Shown: piece by piece, positions 1 to 11,548 of the stretch
Layout of the letters: each line of letters begins with the position of its first letter
How positions within the stretch are numbered: position 1 is the stretch's first letter
NCBI GenBank assembly: GCA_030062745.1
Contig: CP099839.1
Coordinates: 29,697,451-29,761,450, forward strand
DNA from: Capitulum mitella
Taxonomy: Eukaryota; Arthropoda; Thecostraca; Pollicipedomorpha; Pollicipedidae
Direction: 5' to 3'
DNA: 64,000 nt
Position numbers and translations under genes: made by a program
Notes under the pieces: model-generated
Databases searched by the model: none
Told to the model about the DNA's origin: nothing
Seen by the model: the letters and a program-made list of their open reading frames with translations, nothing else

Positions 1-192
1 GGTGCCGCGAGCGCCGCCGCCCGCCGCGCCGATCGATCCCTCACGAGGCGTGTCACGCGGCCGCCCGTCCCGGGAGTCCCGACCCCGACAGCGGCCCGCT
101 CTCCCGAACTGGGACTCTGCCGACGGCAGCCTGGCCGGGCGGAGGCAGAGAGCCAGACAGAGGGGCCAGATGGAGAGCAAGACAGAGAAGAC

Positions 193-223
193 ATCTCGTC
201 CCTCTCGTAGAGAGGGACGAGAT
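193..223. repeat. Perfect 14-bp inverted repeat with 3-nt loop
   Basis: The arms atctcgtccctctc (193-206) and gagagggacgagat (210-223) are exact reverse complements separated by gta. The geometry matches the two hairpins at 15631-15661 and 15688-15734. No terminator or microRNA context is visible. Confidence 0.85.
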
Positions 224-2176
224 GAGAGTCCAGACCGTGAAGGAGTCGACCGGACCGCTAGCCCGTGGCAGTTTAAAAAAAAGCCGGAGCTGATGGAAAG
301 AAAACTAAATATTTCGCCGAGTCGGCAAAAGTCATCAACGCTTGTCTCTGGCAATCAATTCTCCGGGCTGAAGAGCGAGGCCGGAGATCGATGAGCCACC
401 AAGACTGTTAACTAAAGCGCTGTCGGTGTGGTCAATACGCCAGATAGGTTATTCCGATAATATTCCGGAGACGAAATGATGTTAATATTCGGCGGCGCAA
501 AATGTCAGGCGCTCAGACGCTCTACAATAGCGCACGCGAAGCACAAGCCTAAGTTTGGAGCGATGACACTAAAATTAGAGAACGCCTCGTGATAATTATA
601 CAAGTCTCCGCATGTGCTGTCTTTTTTTAGTATAGGGACAGCTGTACATCGGTGCCTTCCGATGTGACGAGCGTATGTTTATAGGGCTAATGAGGTGTGC
701 GGGTTTGAATTTGGCCGGGCCAAGCTCAGTCGAAGCAAGACAGGACTGAGCTGACTGGCGACACTGTCCAGGGCTTTGATGTCAGTGCCGCGGCTGGCTC
801 CGGGACACAGCACGGCGCCCGCCGTCAACAGTGATCGGGACGACGAAGCCTCTGATCCAGTCAGTTTCTGTCTGACGACCTTACCTATCGACTTCCCGAT
901 ACGGTGGTCTGTTTTGGCGCGACCAAACCATCAGTGCTAGTCGTTCGCGACACGGTTGCTTTCAGCCTATGCCATTCTGAAAACGACGCTCATCTTTTCA
1001 AGACCAACTATCTTCATGTGTCTGCAGCGGGGTTCGCTCCTGTTCATAAGCGTGCTGCCAACAAGGCATCCTGTTCTCGTCTCTAACTCGCATCAAGCTT
1101 CCTGACCCTGCTCTGCAGAAGATGCGATCTTGGTCTTTGATTTAGCAGCCGCTTAACAAGGTTTCTCCCAAGTGATGATGACGATTGCGATGTGCGTCAG
1201 TTTTCTTTATGACCACTGTGTGCTGATCAATTTTAGTTCTTTTCATTATTTTCCATCATCACAGGGCACTCGCGCAGCGATTCCAGAGCAGAAATACCAA
1301 GGATTACCTTGGAGTTTTCGCGATTTCCAAGGCCCGTTCAAGGCCACCTCAGAACATCCTCATTTACCACGCGTTAGCATGGCGAACCACGTCAACACTT
1401 AGCAGAAGATCCGGCTTAAAGACCTGAGGGTACATTCACCATCCAAATCTCCATGCTGATTCGACTCTGAGTGTGGAAGCAGCGATCCAGGCCATAGCTG
1501 CATCTATGTTCATACACAGCTCAGTTAAAGGATGTTGTATAACCAAACTTTGGCAAAGTGAGCATCAGGGTCGGTTGACATATGGGATTACGTTCACCGT
1601 GTTTGCTAGCTTCAATGAGAATGATACACCACGCTTAAGAATAAATCCTTTCCAGTCGGGACAACAAGTTTCTCGTAAACAGTCACACACGCAGGAGAAT
1701 AATGTTCGGATTAAATACCGTTGGCGTCCCTCTCCGTGCAGCAGATCTCGTCTTCGCTATTTCAGACGGCATGACATTTGTAACTGCTACTACCCTTCAA
1801 AAACGAGCCCACAGCAGCACTTCATACAAATCGCTAGACCTTTACCACGGGCATTAGAAGGGATAAAATGTGGTGCAAAACAAGTGGAGTCTAAGCCCGA
1901 GTTTTAGCAAAGGCTTTTACGAGAGCATTCCAAGCGGCCATTCGCCATAAGTAAGGCGATGCATAGCTCCTGAAATAAGCTGGTGTTTCGCAGCCGTCTG
2001 AGTGGCTGTTAAAGTGCTGAACATATTGATTCCAAAGGAATAAAGGAGAGCTGTCACTTACATCTTTCATAAATTCGAACCGAGCCTTTCTGAAGTGGAC
2101 GGCATTGGGATCAGAGTCCATCCTAAGCAGAGCTTGTCCAGACGCTGTCTTCAATTTATTATAGAAATGCCTGTGT

Positions 2177-2179
<3 letters not shown>

Positions 2180-2229
<50 letters not shown>
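2180..2229. repeat. (TA)n microsatellite
   Basis: About 25 uninterrupted TA units. The Tyr-Ile runs in overlapping minus-strand frames are translation artefacts of this tract. Confidence 0.97.
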
Positions 2230-2232
<3 letters not shown>

Positions 2233-2552
2233 GTAGTAAATTAGTTACAATAAAAGAACGGCAAAGCTGCATATCAGTGGCATACGCCACGGCACACTCT
2301 GACATATCGACTGTAGATATGGCGGTCATCAGCTGGTAAAATCGCAACGCGGAAATGACCAACTCAAAAGCATCGAGCGAAGAAAATAAAGGCCAATGGC
2401 GGGTGCACCAGTTTTCAAATGCGACATTAATATGTCACGTGTTTCGTAAACGTCTTAACATACCGTAACTAATGTGTGTGCCTTAGAAACGTATGCACGT
2501 GACCATGTCAGCATGTCTTGGAGCGCACCAGTCCATGCCAATGATAATTTAA

Positions 2553-3598
2553 CTCTATTCCCGCACCGATAAAGCATAGACGCATTCCCATACGAGGGAA
2601 ACTGCCCCCCCCCCCCTTCTGAGATCTCGAGAACTACCTGTCCCATACGATCGCAAAAAGAACAATCTATTCGCCATGACATGAACTACATTTATGTTGA
2701 AAATGTAGCAAGCGGTGGATACGGGAGCGTGGAAAAGAAGGGGAATATGTTCTGACTTGTTAAGCTCTAACGTTTATGGGCCAGAATGCCCAACGTCAGA
2801 ATGGGCCGATTCTGACGCAGCTGGCATGGATCGAGAGCTAATCGATATAACTTTTCCTCGACCCACATGTTTAGAAGTTTGACAAAATTTATAGCCGTTC
2901 ATAGGGACTGGAAAATGGGCGTCATATTTTTTTCAAAACTAGTTAACATGAAAGCTAGAAATCTCCTTTTTTGTTTGCCATTTTAAACTTAATTTTTAAA
3001 CTTTTTTAAACTTTGTTATTTTAAACTTACAACATCAAATGACCTCGAAGTCACACAAAATGGCTTTGATGTTTGATATAATGCAAAAAATGCCTGAAAA
3101 CGATTCCAATCATTTCAAATTGAAACTTGAAGCACAGAAAGGGAACAGTGTCTTAAGGGGTTGAATTATCTATGGAAAATTTTCGCTTCTAATCTTGAAA
3201 AAACTGGCACCAAAAAAACTATAAAAAACAAATGTTGTCCTGTCCTGACCCTGTGAAACACCCTCAGATTACGAAAAATTGTTTTTGCATTTTTGCCCTG
3301 ATATTAGCCTATACACTTATAAAAGTTTGAAGTTCTGCTTCAAAAACTTCATTTTTGGCAGACATTTTTCGACTGTGTACAACAGTGCTGAAAAAGGACT
3401 GAGGTGCCTCCAAACACCTGGTCTTGTTCCGTCCCTGCCCGAAACCGAATTATGAAAATGTGGCATACGGCGTCGAAAGAACAGAAAGGAAAAGTCACCA
3501 ATTTTCGTGAAGATGCTCCAAAAACCTTGCAAATGGCGAGCAAAAAGAAAAGGAACAGACAAGGCATTCAGGAGCCCCTCCCCTATGCGGAAATATGG
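2553..3598 (-). mobile_element. Diverged piggyBac-type non-autonomous element, copy 3
   Basis: This copy is flanked by intact TTAA on both sides (2549-2552 and 3599-3602). Its left end, TTAA followed by CTCTATTCCCG, matches the reverse-complemented ends of the elements at 25526-26726 and 57463-58666 (TTAA CCCTATTCCCGG). Read on the minus strand, the two sides align with those copies: the segment around 3450-3560 (ggaaaagtcaccaa, tttcgtgaag, gcgagcaaaaa) and the segment around 2610-2690 (gagatctcgagaactac and the catgacatgaactac block) are clearly homologous. It is shorter (1046 bp) and more diverged than the other two, so probably older. It encodes no protein. A TTAA target and CCCT-type termini are piggyBac hallmarks; the family assignment rests on these and on no transposase. 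Confidence 0.75.
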
Positions 3599-3602
3599 TT
3601 AA

Positions 3603-5900
3603 AAGCACGCACGGAATGTCCCGTATGCGACCAACAAACACTTTCCTATCCACGCCGCTTAACAAAAGACCACAAGCATAACACCCCTCCCTTCCTTTCT
3701 CCTTCTTGCTGGAGACTTCTGCCTCTAGCATGAGACACTAAATTTGTCGAGTTATACAAATACATGGCGCAGTAAACTCGTTTTAGACACCCGGCGAAAA
3801 AACGGGAAGTGAAATCTAAAATAAATTAAGTGCTGACGAACTAACTGCCGGAAGAATGTGTCTATACTGGAACAATGTGCTTTAACTTCAGTTGTATTCC
3901 TGACGTCGCTCAACATATGTTTAATAATTAACTAACTCAATATTGTTATTATTATGTCAACTTAATATTATTGTTAATAAATAATTAACAACAACACAAC
4001 AAACATCACGTCGAGATGTTTGTGTATTTGTGCGCGACTGGCACTTTAGGGCGCTCCGACTACTAGATCACATGGCGCCCATTCGAGATAATGCAATGAC
4101 AAAAAAATGGAAAAAAGACATAAAAATGGCCGCACGTCGTATCCCGGCACGTATAAACCAATTTCCAGAGAATGTAATTAATTCACCCAGAAACAGCGTA
4201 TGTAATACCAGGAAATTTCGTGAGTTCTGTTTTACAAACAAACCCGCGGTCCAAAGTCCAGGCAAGAAACGTGTCTAGTCGCGAATCACGCAGCGCGTGG
4301 CAGGCCCGCATCCTACAGCGAAACCAGCCCGTGTGCATTGCGCCCGGTTTGCCGTTCGGCCAAACAATAAGCCGGCGCCCGACCGACAAAGGTCTGCGTG
4401 CCTCCACGTGCGGCCGCCCGCCGGGCGACACACTTGCGCCTAATGGGCCGTGTTGCTTTATGGCCAGCCGGGTGCTTATGAGCGCGGTCCGTTCCCGCCG
4501 GCGGTCATCATGCACGCACCGACACATCCGCCGGCGCGTCCTCACATCAGACCGCGCGCCGCCGCCGCCGCCGCCGCCGCGTTACGGCCACACACACAAA
4601 CGGCCGCCTTGTAACGGTGAGACTGGGCGGCCGTAACCTCCACACAAACACCAGCCTTATGCAAAGCAAACACCAAGGCAAACTTATATCAAGTATTACT
4701 GACGTAAGATGCGCGCTGCTACAGTCCGTCGCCCTGCAGCATATACACAGGTACTAAATAATGAAGAATGACAAGACTGAAATGTGCAGCGCATGGATGT
4801 CAAGGTTTCGCCCAAATAGAAGCACAACTTTCGAAGAAGAAAAAGATACGGCTACAACGATTCTCCCAAAGTAGTTGTTATATCCTTCACATTTTACCGC
4901 CGGTGGCGAGGATATCACAACCGTCCACAACAGCAACCAACGTACAGACCACTTCTCTAAGCGTTTTGAATAAGATAACTCGTGCCTCCCGCAAAGAGCG
5001 TTTTTCGACAATTCGACACTCTAAAAATTGTGGTCACTTAATCTGAATTCATAAACGTATGGCGCTATTCGGTATGAATGTGCAATGAAATGTACAATTT
5101 TTGCGTCTATTTTAAGTGGGTTTATGTGATTACCCTCTACCATTAGGAGTCGAATGTGAATGTCATTCATATGATCTCAAATTTTAATCTGATAAAAGGT
5201 TTCGGCACTACCCGAGTCGGAATCATCTTCGTTGTAACTACAGCAAGGCCCTGGTTTTGATGTTCATTACAATGACGTTATAACCGAACTAACGGCATCC
5301 TCCAGTTATTTGTTCATTCCAAACAATCTAAAAGAAATGTGTCCCTTATTTTTTGTTTATAGCTCCCAAATAATCACAAATGGCTTCCGATATATGCAAC
5401 AGCACTGGCAACATTGCTCCTCTATCTACGGGATGCCTTCATGTTTTCATACGTCACCACAGTGACCTTCCTTTATATGTAGACATTGCATACATGAAGG
5501 CTCGAAATTTCCATAGCATAGATTAAAAGCGGTAGTCACTAATTGCCCACTGAAAGGTATATATTGTTTCAAAAGGGTTCATTTGAAGGCGTCCATACGT
5601 AATGATTTAAGGTGAGCACTTCCGTAGCGTTCTGGGAACGAAGCATTCATGTATTAGAGTCGTGGTTCAATACTTAAAAATGAAGACAATTGTACCTTTA
5701 TGGCCTATGTCGGTGTCTAAGTGTAGAACTACGAAAGCTGATGGCCCCATATGGCGGGACAGATAAAACAAAAATATAAAATTCACATATCTGTAAAGTT
5801 AGAGGCGAATGAAAAGCGGGTGGTGGGCCATGTCCTACACTTTTTGGAAATCTACGAGCAACATTAGCCCTATGTGAAAAACGTCTGTGCCCCTCCCCAA
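3603..5900. other. Non-genic stretch
   Basis: AT-rich DNA interrupted by a GC-rich patch at about 4250-4640 that holds a short GCC trinucleotide run near 4558-4580. I see no conserved coding sequence or recognisable element. Confidence 0.5.
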
Positions 5901-7200
5901 CTTTTTGGGTGCTCCTACGGTGCAAAATCAGCCGAATGCAACGCAAAAATCTTAAGCAAAAAAAGGAGAGCATTAACTGTTGCTGCTTTGAAATACATCT
6001 GATATCAATCCAAAGACCCACACCCGAGTCTCCGTGGCACGGATACGCCTCCCGAACGATTCGACCCACACATCCCGTCTGTCGTCTGAGACAAGCTTTG
6101 AGCCGAGCCCACGCACTGAGCGCGTGGCCGGGTGCGGCGCCCTGCCAGACGGTCAAGAGGTCCGCCGTCTGCGGCCGGCTCAGCGCTGATGTACGGCCGC
6201 CATCTCCGGGCCCGGTTCGACCCGACCCGGCCCCGCCTGCGACGTCAGCCGTCCCTGGCGCCGGCCAGACCGCGCCGCCCCCTGTCCGAACCGGCCCGGG
6301 TCGGGTCAGACCGCGGACGGCCGGCGCCGCTCCGGCGGCCACAGCCCGGCACGCCACACTGCGTGCCCCCTCCCCGCGCCACCTGACGCCGGCCGCGGCT
6401 GCGTGCCGGCCTGCCAGTCACCTACCTTGTTGGAGAGGCCGGCGGCGGGCGCGGGCGTGCCGCCGAACGGGCCCCCCAGCAGGCTCGGCAGGGGGATGGG
6501 GACGAACACCATCTTCAGGTCCGCCAGGGCTGCGGCTGGGCGGGGCGGCGGGGCAGCACTCACTCCGGTGGCGCGCGTCGGACAGCGGCCGCTGCACTAG
6601 CGGCCGGCGGCGGCGGCGGCGGGCGGCGCGCACGGCTCGGCTCCGCTGGCCCGGCGCCTGGCGCCAGCTGCTGGCGTTGCCGGCGACGCTGCCGCGCTCC
6701 GTGCCCGGCGCCCGACCGCGGCTGGCGACGCTCGGCTGCCGCCGCGAACTGTCGACGGCGACGCGCCTCCGCCGCCTCAGCCGCCGCCAAACACTAAACA
6801 CACAATGCGGTGCGTCGAAGGGCCCGCGGCGCGGCCGTCTGCCGGCCGGCCCGGAGAGAGCATCGATTTTCGCCGCCGGCGCCGCGCCCGTCGTCAAATA
6901 TTGTACTTCGAAGCGCGGAAGATACGGGATCATTAATGGCAATCCGGAGCGCGACAATAAAATCGGGCGGCCGACGGCGCCGGGTCTAAACAGCGTGGTC
7001 GAAATGGCGCGAATCTATTACGGTTTAACAGATAGCGGCGCGGCTGCGACAAAAACGGCGCCGGCTCTCGTTCGGCCGCGCCGCCGCCGAAAAAGCGGCG
7101 CCGCGTCAGCCGCAGTCGCGCCACAGTCATCGACCTTCACCTCCTGCTGTCTGGTGGCGCCTGATCCCTCGGCGTGTGGAATTCGGGGCCCTGTTTGGAA
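5900..7200. promoter_or_regulatory. CpG-rich GC island, possible promoter region
   Basis: About 1.2 kb of very GC- and CpG-rich DNA (densest at 6120-6900) sits between AT-rich 5' sequence and a pyrimidine-biased stretch. Long ORFs exist in several frames on both strands, as expected of GC-rich DNA with few stops, and none reads as a known protein. A possible minus-strand first coding exon lies inside it at 6426-6512. Promoter function is inferred from composition only. Confidence 0.35.
6426..6512 (-). CDS. Candidate first coding exon, unidentified protein
   Basis: On the minus strand an ATG in the context gaagATGg opens 29 codons (MVFVPIPLPSLLGG, then a Gly/Pro/Ala stretch ending GLSNK). They end exactly on a codon boundary at a good splice donor (AAG|GTAGGT, intron beginning at 6425). 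The frame stays open upstream of the ATG, so the exon could begin earlier. I do not recognise the protein. The TIA-1/Rox8-like gene on the same strand also needs a phase-0 acceptor downstream of 21113, so this could in principle be an alternative first exon of that gene; this is speculation. A chance donor in GC-rich DNA is the main alternative. Confidence 0.25.
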
Positions 7201-7604
7201 GAGTTCTGCTCTCATGTGCCTTGTCCTGTCCTGGTGGATCCTGAACTGCTCTGCCGCCACTACTCTGCATCGCCTTGCGTTCCCTGACCGGACGAGAGCC
7301 AGCGTCGTTTCTGACGACTGTCCTGTTCTACTTCGCCATTTTCCGCTCTGCACCATCATATCCTTTCTTTCCCCGTCATGTTATGCTCCATTCTCTCTTT
7401 TCCGGCCCCATTTGCCCTGCCCTGTCCTGTTGCGCTCACCCCTGCCCATCATGCCCTGTCGTACCCTCATCAACCCTGTCCTAGTCTGCTCACCCTGTCC
7501 TGCCAAACTCTACCCCGCTCCATAACCTCTGCCCTTCCCTGCCCTGCTCGTTCCGAACATGCCTTGCCCTGTCCTGTTCTAGCATTGCCATGGTGCATCG
7601 CGCC
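7200..7604. repeat. Degenerate pyrimidine-rich tract leading into the TCCTG array
   Basis: Scattered cctgtcctg, ccctgtcc and cctgccctg words increase in density toward 7605. This suggests decayed flank of the pentanucleotide array rather than gene sequence. Confidence 0.5.
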
Positions 7605-7864
7605 CCGCCCTGTCCTGTCCTGTCCTGTCCTGTCCTGTCCTGTCCTGTCCTATCTTGTCTTGTCTTGTCTTGTCTTGTCTTGTCTAGTCCAGTCCAGTCC
7701 AGTCCAGTCCAGTCCAGTCCAGTCCAGTCCAGTCCAGTCCTATCCTGTCCTGTCCTGTCCTGTCCTGTCCTGTCCTGTCCTGTCCAGTCCAGTCCAGTCC
7801 AGTCCGGTCCAGTCTAGTCCAGTCCAGTCCAGTTCTGTCCAGTTCTGTCCTGCCCTGTCCTGTA
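7605..7864. repeat. Pentanucleotide array with blocks of variant units
   Basis: About 52 units of 5 bp in homogeneous blocks. Roughly eleven CCTGT units are followed by six CTTGT units, a run of CCAGT units, a second CCTGT run, then CCAGT mixed with variants. The unit length is not a multiple of three, so all frames give Ser/Pro/Val/Leu repeats on the plus strand and Asp/Trp/Thr-like repeats on the minus strand; none is evidence for a gene. Confidence 0.95.
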
Positions 7865-10800
7865 GCCGGCGGCGGATCCCGGCACATGCGGGGCGTGGCA
7901 GCTCCGGCCGCCCGTTCCGTATGCACGCCGCCACGGCTTGGCCCCCGCCGCCGTGCCGGCCGACAGGCGCCATTGTGACGGCGATATTCTTCCGTCCGCG
8001 GCGAATGCACGTTCGGTCGCACCGGCTCAAGTACAATACCGCCGGCCAGCCGACGGCGCCGGTGCGTGAGCCGGCCTGCCGACGGTCCTGCCCTGCCCTT
8101 TTTCATTCGATTCAAGGCGCCCGGACGGCCACTCGGCGACAAAGAGCGCCGCCAGCGATCGATGCGCTGATAGAATTCGCCGGCTCGTTGCCGGCGCCGG
8201 TCCGTTCGGTGATCTACCGGGTTTAGCGACTAATATCGTTCACCCTTTAAAGTGGCTGCTGTCCCTGAAAGCTTTACGAGCCATCTGAGCCAGCTCGTAG
8301 GCCAGCGGCGGACGCCTGTGCTGTGCTCCGTCGGACTCCGGTGTGGAGCAGGCGTCTGCGCTCTCCCTCTGGCTCCGGCCGCGCACACAGTGGCAGACGC
8401 CCGATCGATTCCGGCAGCGAGATGAATCATGAACAAGAATCAGCCCCCGGAAATGAGGTGCCTTATCCATACAACGCTACCCCCGGCCGAAAATAAACAA
8501 CAGAGGCTGCTGCGGCCCCCTTCCCCGGCCGTCCGCGCGCCGCTTGGTAAGAAACGGGGCAGCCAGGTCGAGGCCACGCAGCGCGACAGCCGGCGGAAAT
8601 TTCGTCCGACCGGGGACGCGGCCAACCTGCAGGAAATACTCATCCCGTCCAGCCAGAAACAACATGGAAGTCCGCGCAGCATAAAAAGATGAATTAAATT
8701 CCGCCGGCGTGACATCACAACAAGAAGAGGCTTGACGTAGGACATCCGCGGCAATTGATAGTACGTCCCACATCCCGCAGATGGCAGGGCGATCACTCCC
8801 CTGGCTTCGTATACTGCACCGGATAGCAACGCGGGTCTCCAGGTGCCCTAATTAGGCTCATCCACGACGACGTCAGGCAACATTCAGAAAGAAATCACAG
8901 TTAGCTTCATGGAAGAACACGTTCCACTGAATATCACACAGGCAAAAAACGACAGTTCAAACCAAGTAAAGATAAGAGAAGGGGTGACTAGACGAGCAAC
9001 CTCTGAACTCTTACCACCATTCTTTTGTTGCACCAATGTGCCAATGTCTACGTCTTCTCATCAGTCCTTCTTTTGCATTTATCATCAGAAAATAGCGAAA
9101 ACGTTTCAGACAGATTGGAGACGTTTTTCCGAGTACTGGTGTCAAAAGTCGAAGATTGATTGAATGCACAGCTGACAGCCTATCCAAAATCATTTATATT
9201 CTAGATGAACGCAGCGCCTTCTCCTGTAGGCGCTGGGCTCATCTGGCGCTGGGTTCACTTCTTCTCCACAGCACACAAGCTGGCGTAGCGTATTGTTCCG
9301 TGCATCTATGCGGTGCATCAGAGAAAAAGAAACGGAAGGCTAAATCGATCCCAAGCATCACAAACTACACTTAATCAGGCAGTTCCCGTATCTACGGACG
9401 TCACCAAGGGGCAGAGGATGCACCTCCCATTTTTTTAAGTGCCCAACATTCCGCCTACAGGTGTTGGGTGATGCCTTGAACGAAGCACCTTGCGCCAAGC
9501 CAGCTAAGCGGCGAAATCTGTTTCTTTTCCGTCTTGCATCCCAGAGCCGGAGGCGGCAGCCGTCGGTCGCGGCATCTGGCGGTCCTGTCCAGCGCCACGG
9601 GTCACCGTCGGCCGGGGAGCGCGCCGAGAACAGAGCGCTGGTGCCAGTGCGGCCCAGCCGCCGGCTGCGACGAGCGGCGGCGCACGGCGGCGCGCGGCGC
9701 GCTGCCGGCGAATGTAAATGGCCGTCGTCCGCGGTCCCCGGGGAGCCGGCTCGTACGACCGGCGCTCTCCGGGGCCCTCGCGCCAAATTGGAGCTGCCCC
9801 GATCCGAGTGCATTAGATAACATCCGAGCATACGGCGTGAGGCGCACTCTTGCGTTAGGCCGTTGTGTGCCGCGCAGGGGCGTGCGTGTTCGCAGCAATC
9901 GTCCGTAAAAGTCCACCTGCACGTGACGAGTTTTCTGACGGCCAACAGACGTCTCATACGTAAACCGGGCTGCGCATGGTGCTGGCAAACCTAAGCGGTA
10001 TTCAGCTGTCGATCATAGGCATTAATTCACGTTGAAACCGGCAATACTGTCACCACGAAATCGGTTAGGCCGGAATCATTTCATGTGAAACGTTCACTTG
10101 TCTATGGCGAATGATGTCACCAATCTTGCGTTACAAGATTCCCTGTCACAGGAACCTGTTCTCGTGAGCCGTAACAGGAAGAAGCCAAACCTTCCGAGAA
10201 TTTGCGCCTTGCCAGCTGATGATCACCCTCATGAAAACGCTACACCAAGTCCACTGAAAGCTACAGACGAGCGACAACTATCATAGCCGAGAAATAAATC
10301 TCGCACGTCGCATCTGGAAACTAAAGCAACCCAAGTAGGGAAGGGAAGGAAAGACTAATACCCAAGTCCTTCCACTTTTTCACGCTTCGAGCCATGCCCT
10401 AAAGCACGACTGAAAATCAGGAAATCACCGAGGCCAAAACAGAGATAAAAAGATAGACCGATATCGTAATTCGACCGTACTGACCATCTGTTCTATTTTG
10501 ACCGCCTAAGTCCTAGTTTTTCCAAGACGACGGACGACAGATCTCGGTCCTAAACCCCTTTCTCGCCCTTCCCATAACACCTGGAGACTGCCTTGTGCCG
10601 AAAATTTGTGAGTGTTTCTTCTTTTCGTGATGTGTCTTTTTGCAGTCTGCACTGCACCAAGATCAGTCGTTTTATCTGCACTTATTGTCTGTCGTCCACG
10701 ACTAACTAAGGATTTGGTGGTCAAAACAAAACAAATATCTACGTACAGCATGCCCTACATCCAGGAGACCGTCTGCCAAGTACATCCGTCCTGACAGTCT

Positions 10801-11380
10801 CGCGAAATCTGGCGAAAATTATATCTACAGGCCATCTAAATTAGACGCCCAACAAAACAGCGAAGTGCACAAACAATGTTGGAACTGGAACACTGTTAGA
10901 ATCACCGCGAGTCCGAAGGAAGACAACGGACACGAACCTGTGATACTGCTCCTTAAGCAAGTGTAACATTTCTGATAAAATCACCATAATTAGCACTGAC
11001 GGTACAAGAGAAAGACAGATCCCAATTCCAGAACTGGTAGCTGTTCAAACACCACCAACAGTAATGTCGTTATGCTCATGTGATATTGCACTCAACCAAC
11101 CAGCTCCGGAATATGGTTCTCCCTAGTCTCTATTTGACGCTCATATTACGTTGTGCTCCCTGAGTTTAACAAGACATACCTCACTAACAATACCTTGAAA
11201 TGATTTTTGACTATCACTGACGCCCTCGTTTGGCGTCAGTTTGCCAAACACACAGTTGTTTGCTGCACACTTTCTTTTAACCGTGGCGACGACAGATAGG
11301 CGAAGAAAAATGGCCAATGATGCGTTCAGAGAGATGGGTAAGACCATTACCGCAGCGAGGGGCACTACACAGAGTCTTTG
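7865..11380. other. Non-genic stretch with GC-rich patches
   Basis: GC-rich patches at about 7870-8690 and 9520-9800 are separated by AT-richer DNA. Overlapping ORFs on both strands in the patches are Arg/Pro/Ala-rich and unrecognised. No convincing exon, RNA gene or transposon was seen. Confidence 0.45.
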
Positions 11381-11548
11381 GCCGACAATGGCCGACAGGA
11401 CAGCGGCGTCCTCCACAGAGTCCTCGGCCGACAATGGCCGGCAGGACAGCAGCGTCCTCCACAGAGTCTTCTACCGACAATGGCCGGCAGGACAGCAGCG
11501 TCCTCGACAGAATCCCCGGCCGACAATGGGCGACAGGACGGCGGCGGG
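11381..11548. repeat. 46-bp minisatellite, about 3.6 copies
   Basis: Units start at 11381, 11427, 11473 and 11519, each beginning with a form of gccgacaatggccgg followed by caggacagcagcgtcctc. The period of 46 is not divisible by three, so each plus-strand frame shows the same peptide fragments shifted by one unit. That explains several overlapping Gln/Arg/Ser-rich ORFs that are not genes. Confidence 0.93.

Larger units (their letters stand above)
1..2548. other. Non-genic stretch, no gene recognised
   Basis: The first 390 bases are GC-rich and open in one frame on the plus strand, but the translation is Arg/Pro/Ser-rich, resembles nothing I know, and may be a GC-rich shadow or an edge exon. 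The rest is unremarkable mixed-composition DNA with short unrelated ORFs. It contains a perfect hairpin at 193-223 and a TA microsatellite at 2180-2229, listed separately. Confidence 0.5.

Noticed and set aside
5909..7525. A 538-codon plus-strand ORF
   Set aside because: It is Arg/Pro/Ala-rich throughout a CpG island, with comparable frames on the other strand, then runs into pyrimidine-rich repeat. GC content explains the lack of stops.
7378..8226. A 282-codon ORF with Ser-Pro-Val-Gln repeats
   Set aside because: It is the translation of the 5-bp array; all frames are open because the unit contains no stop.
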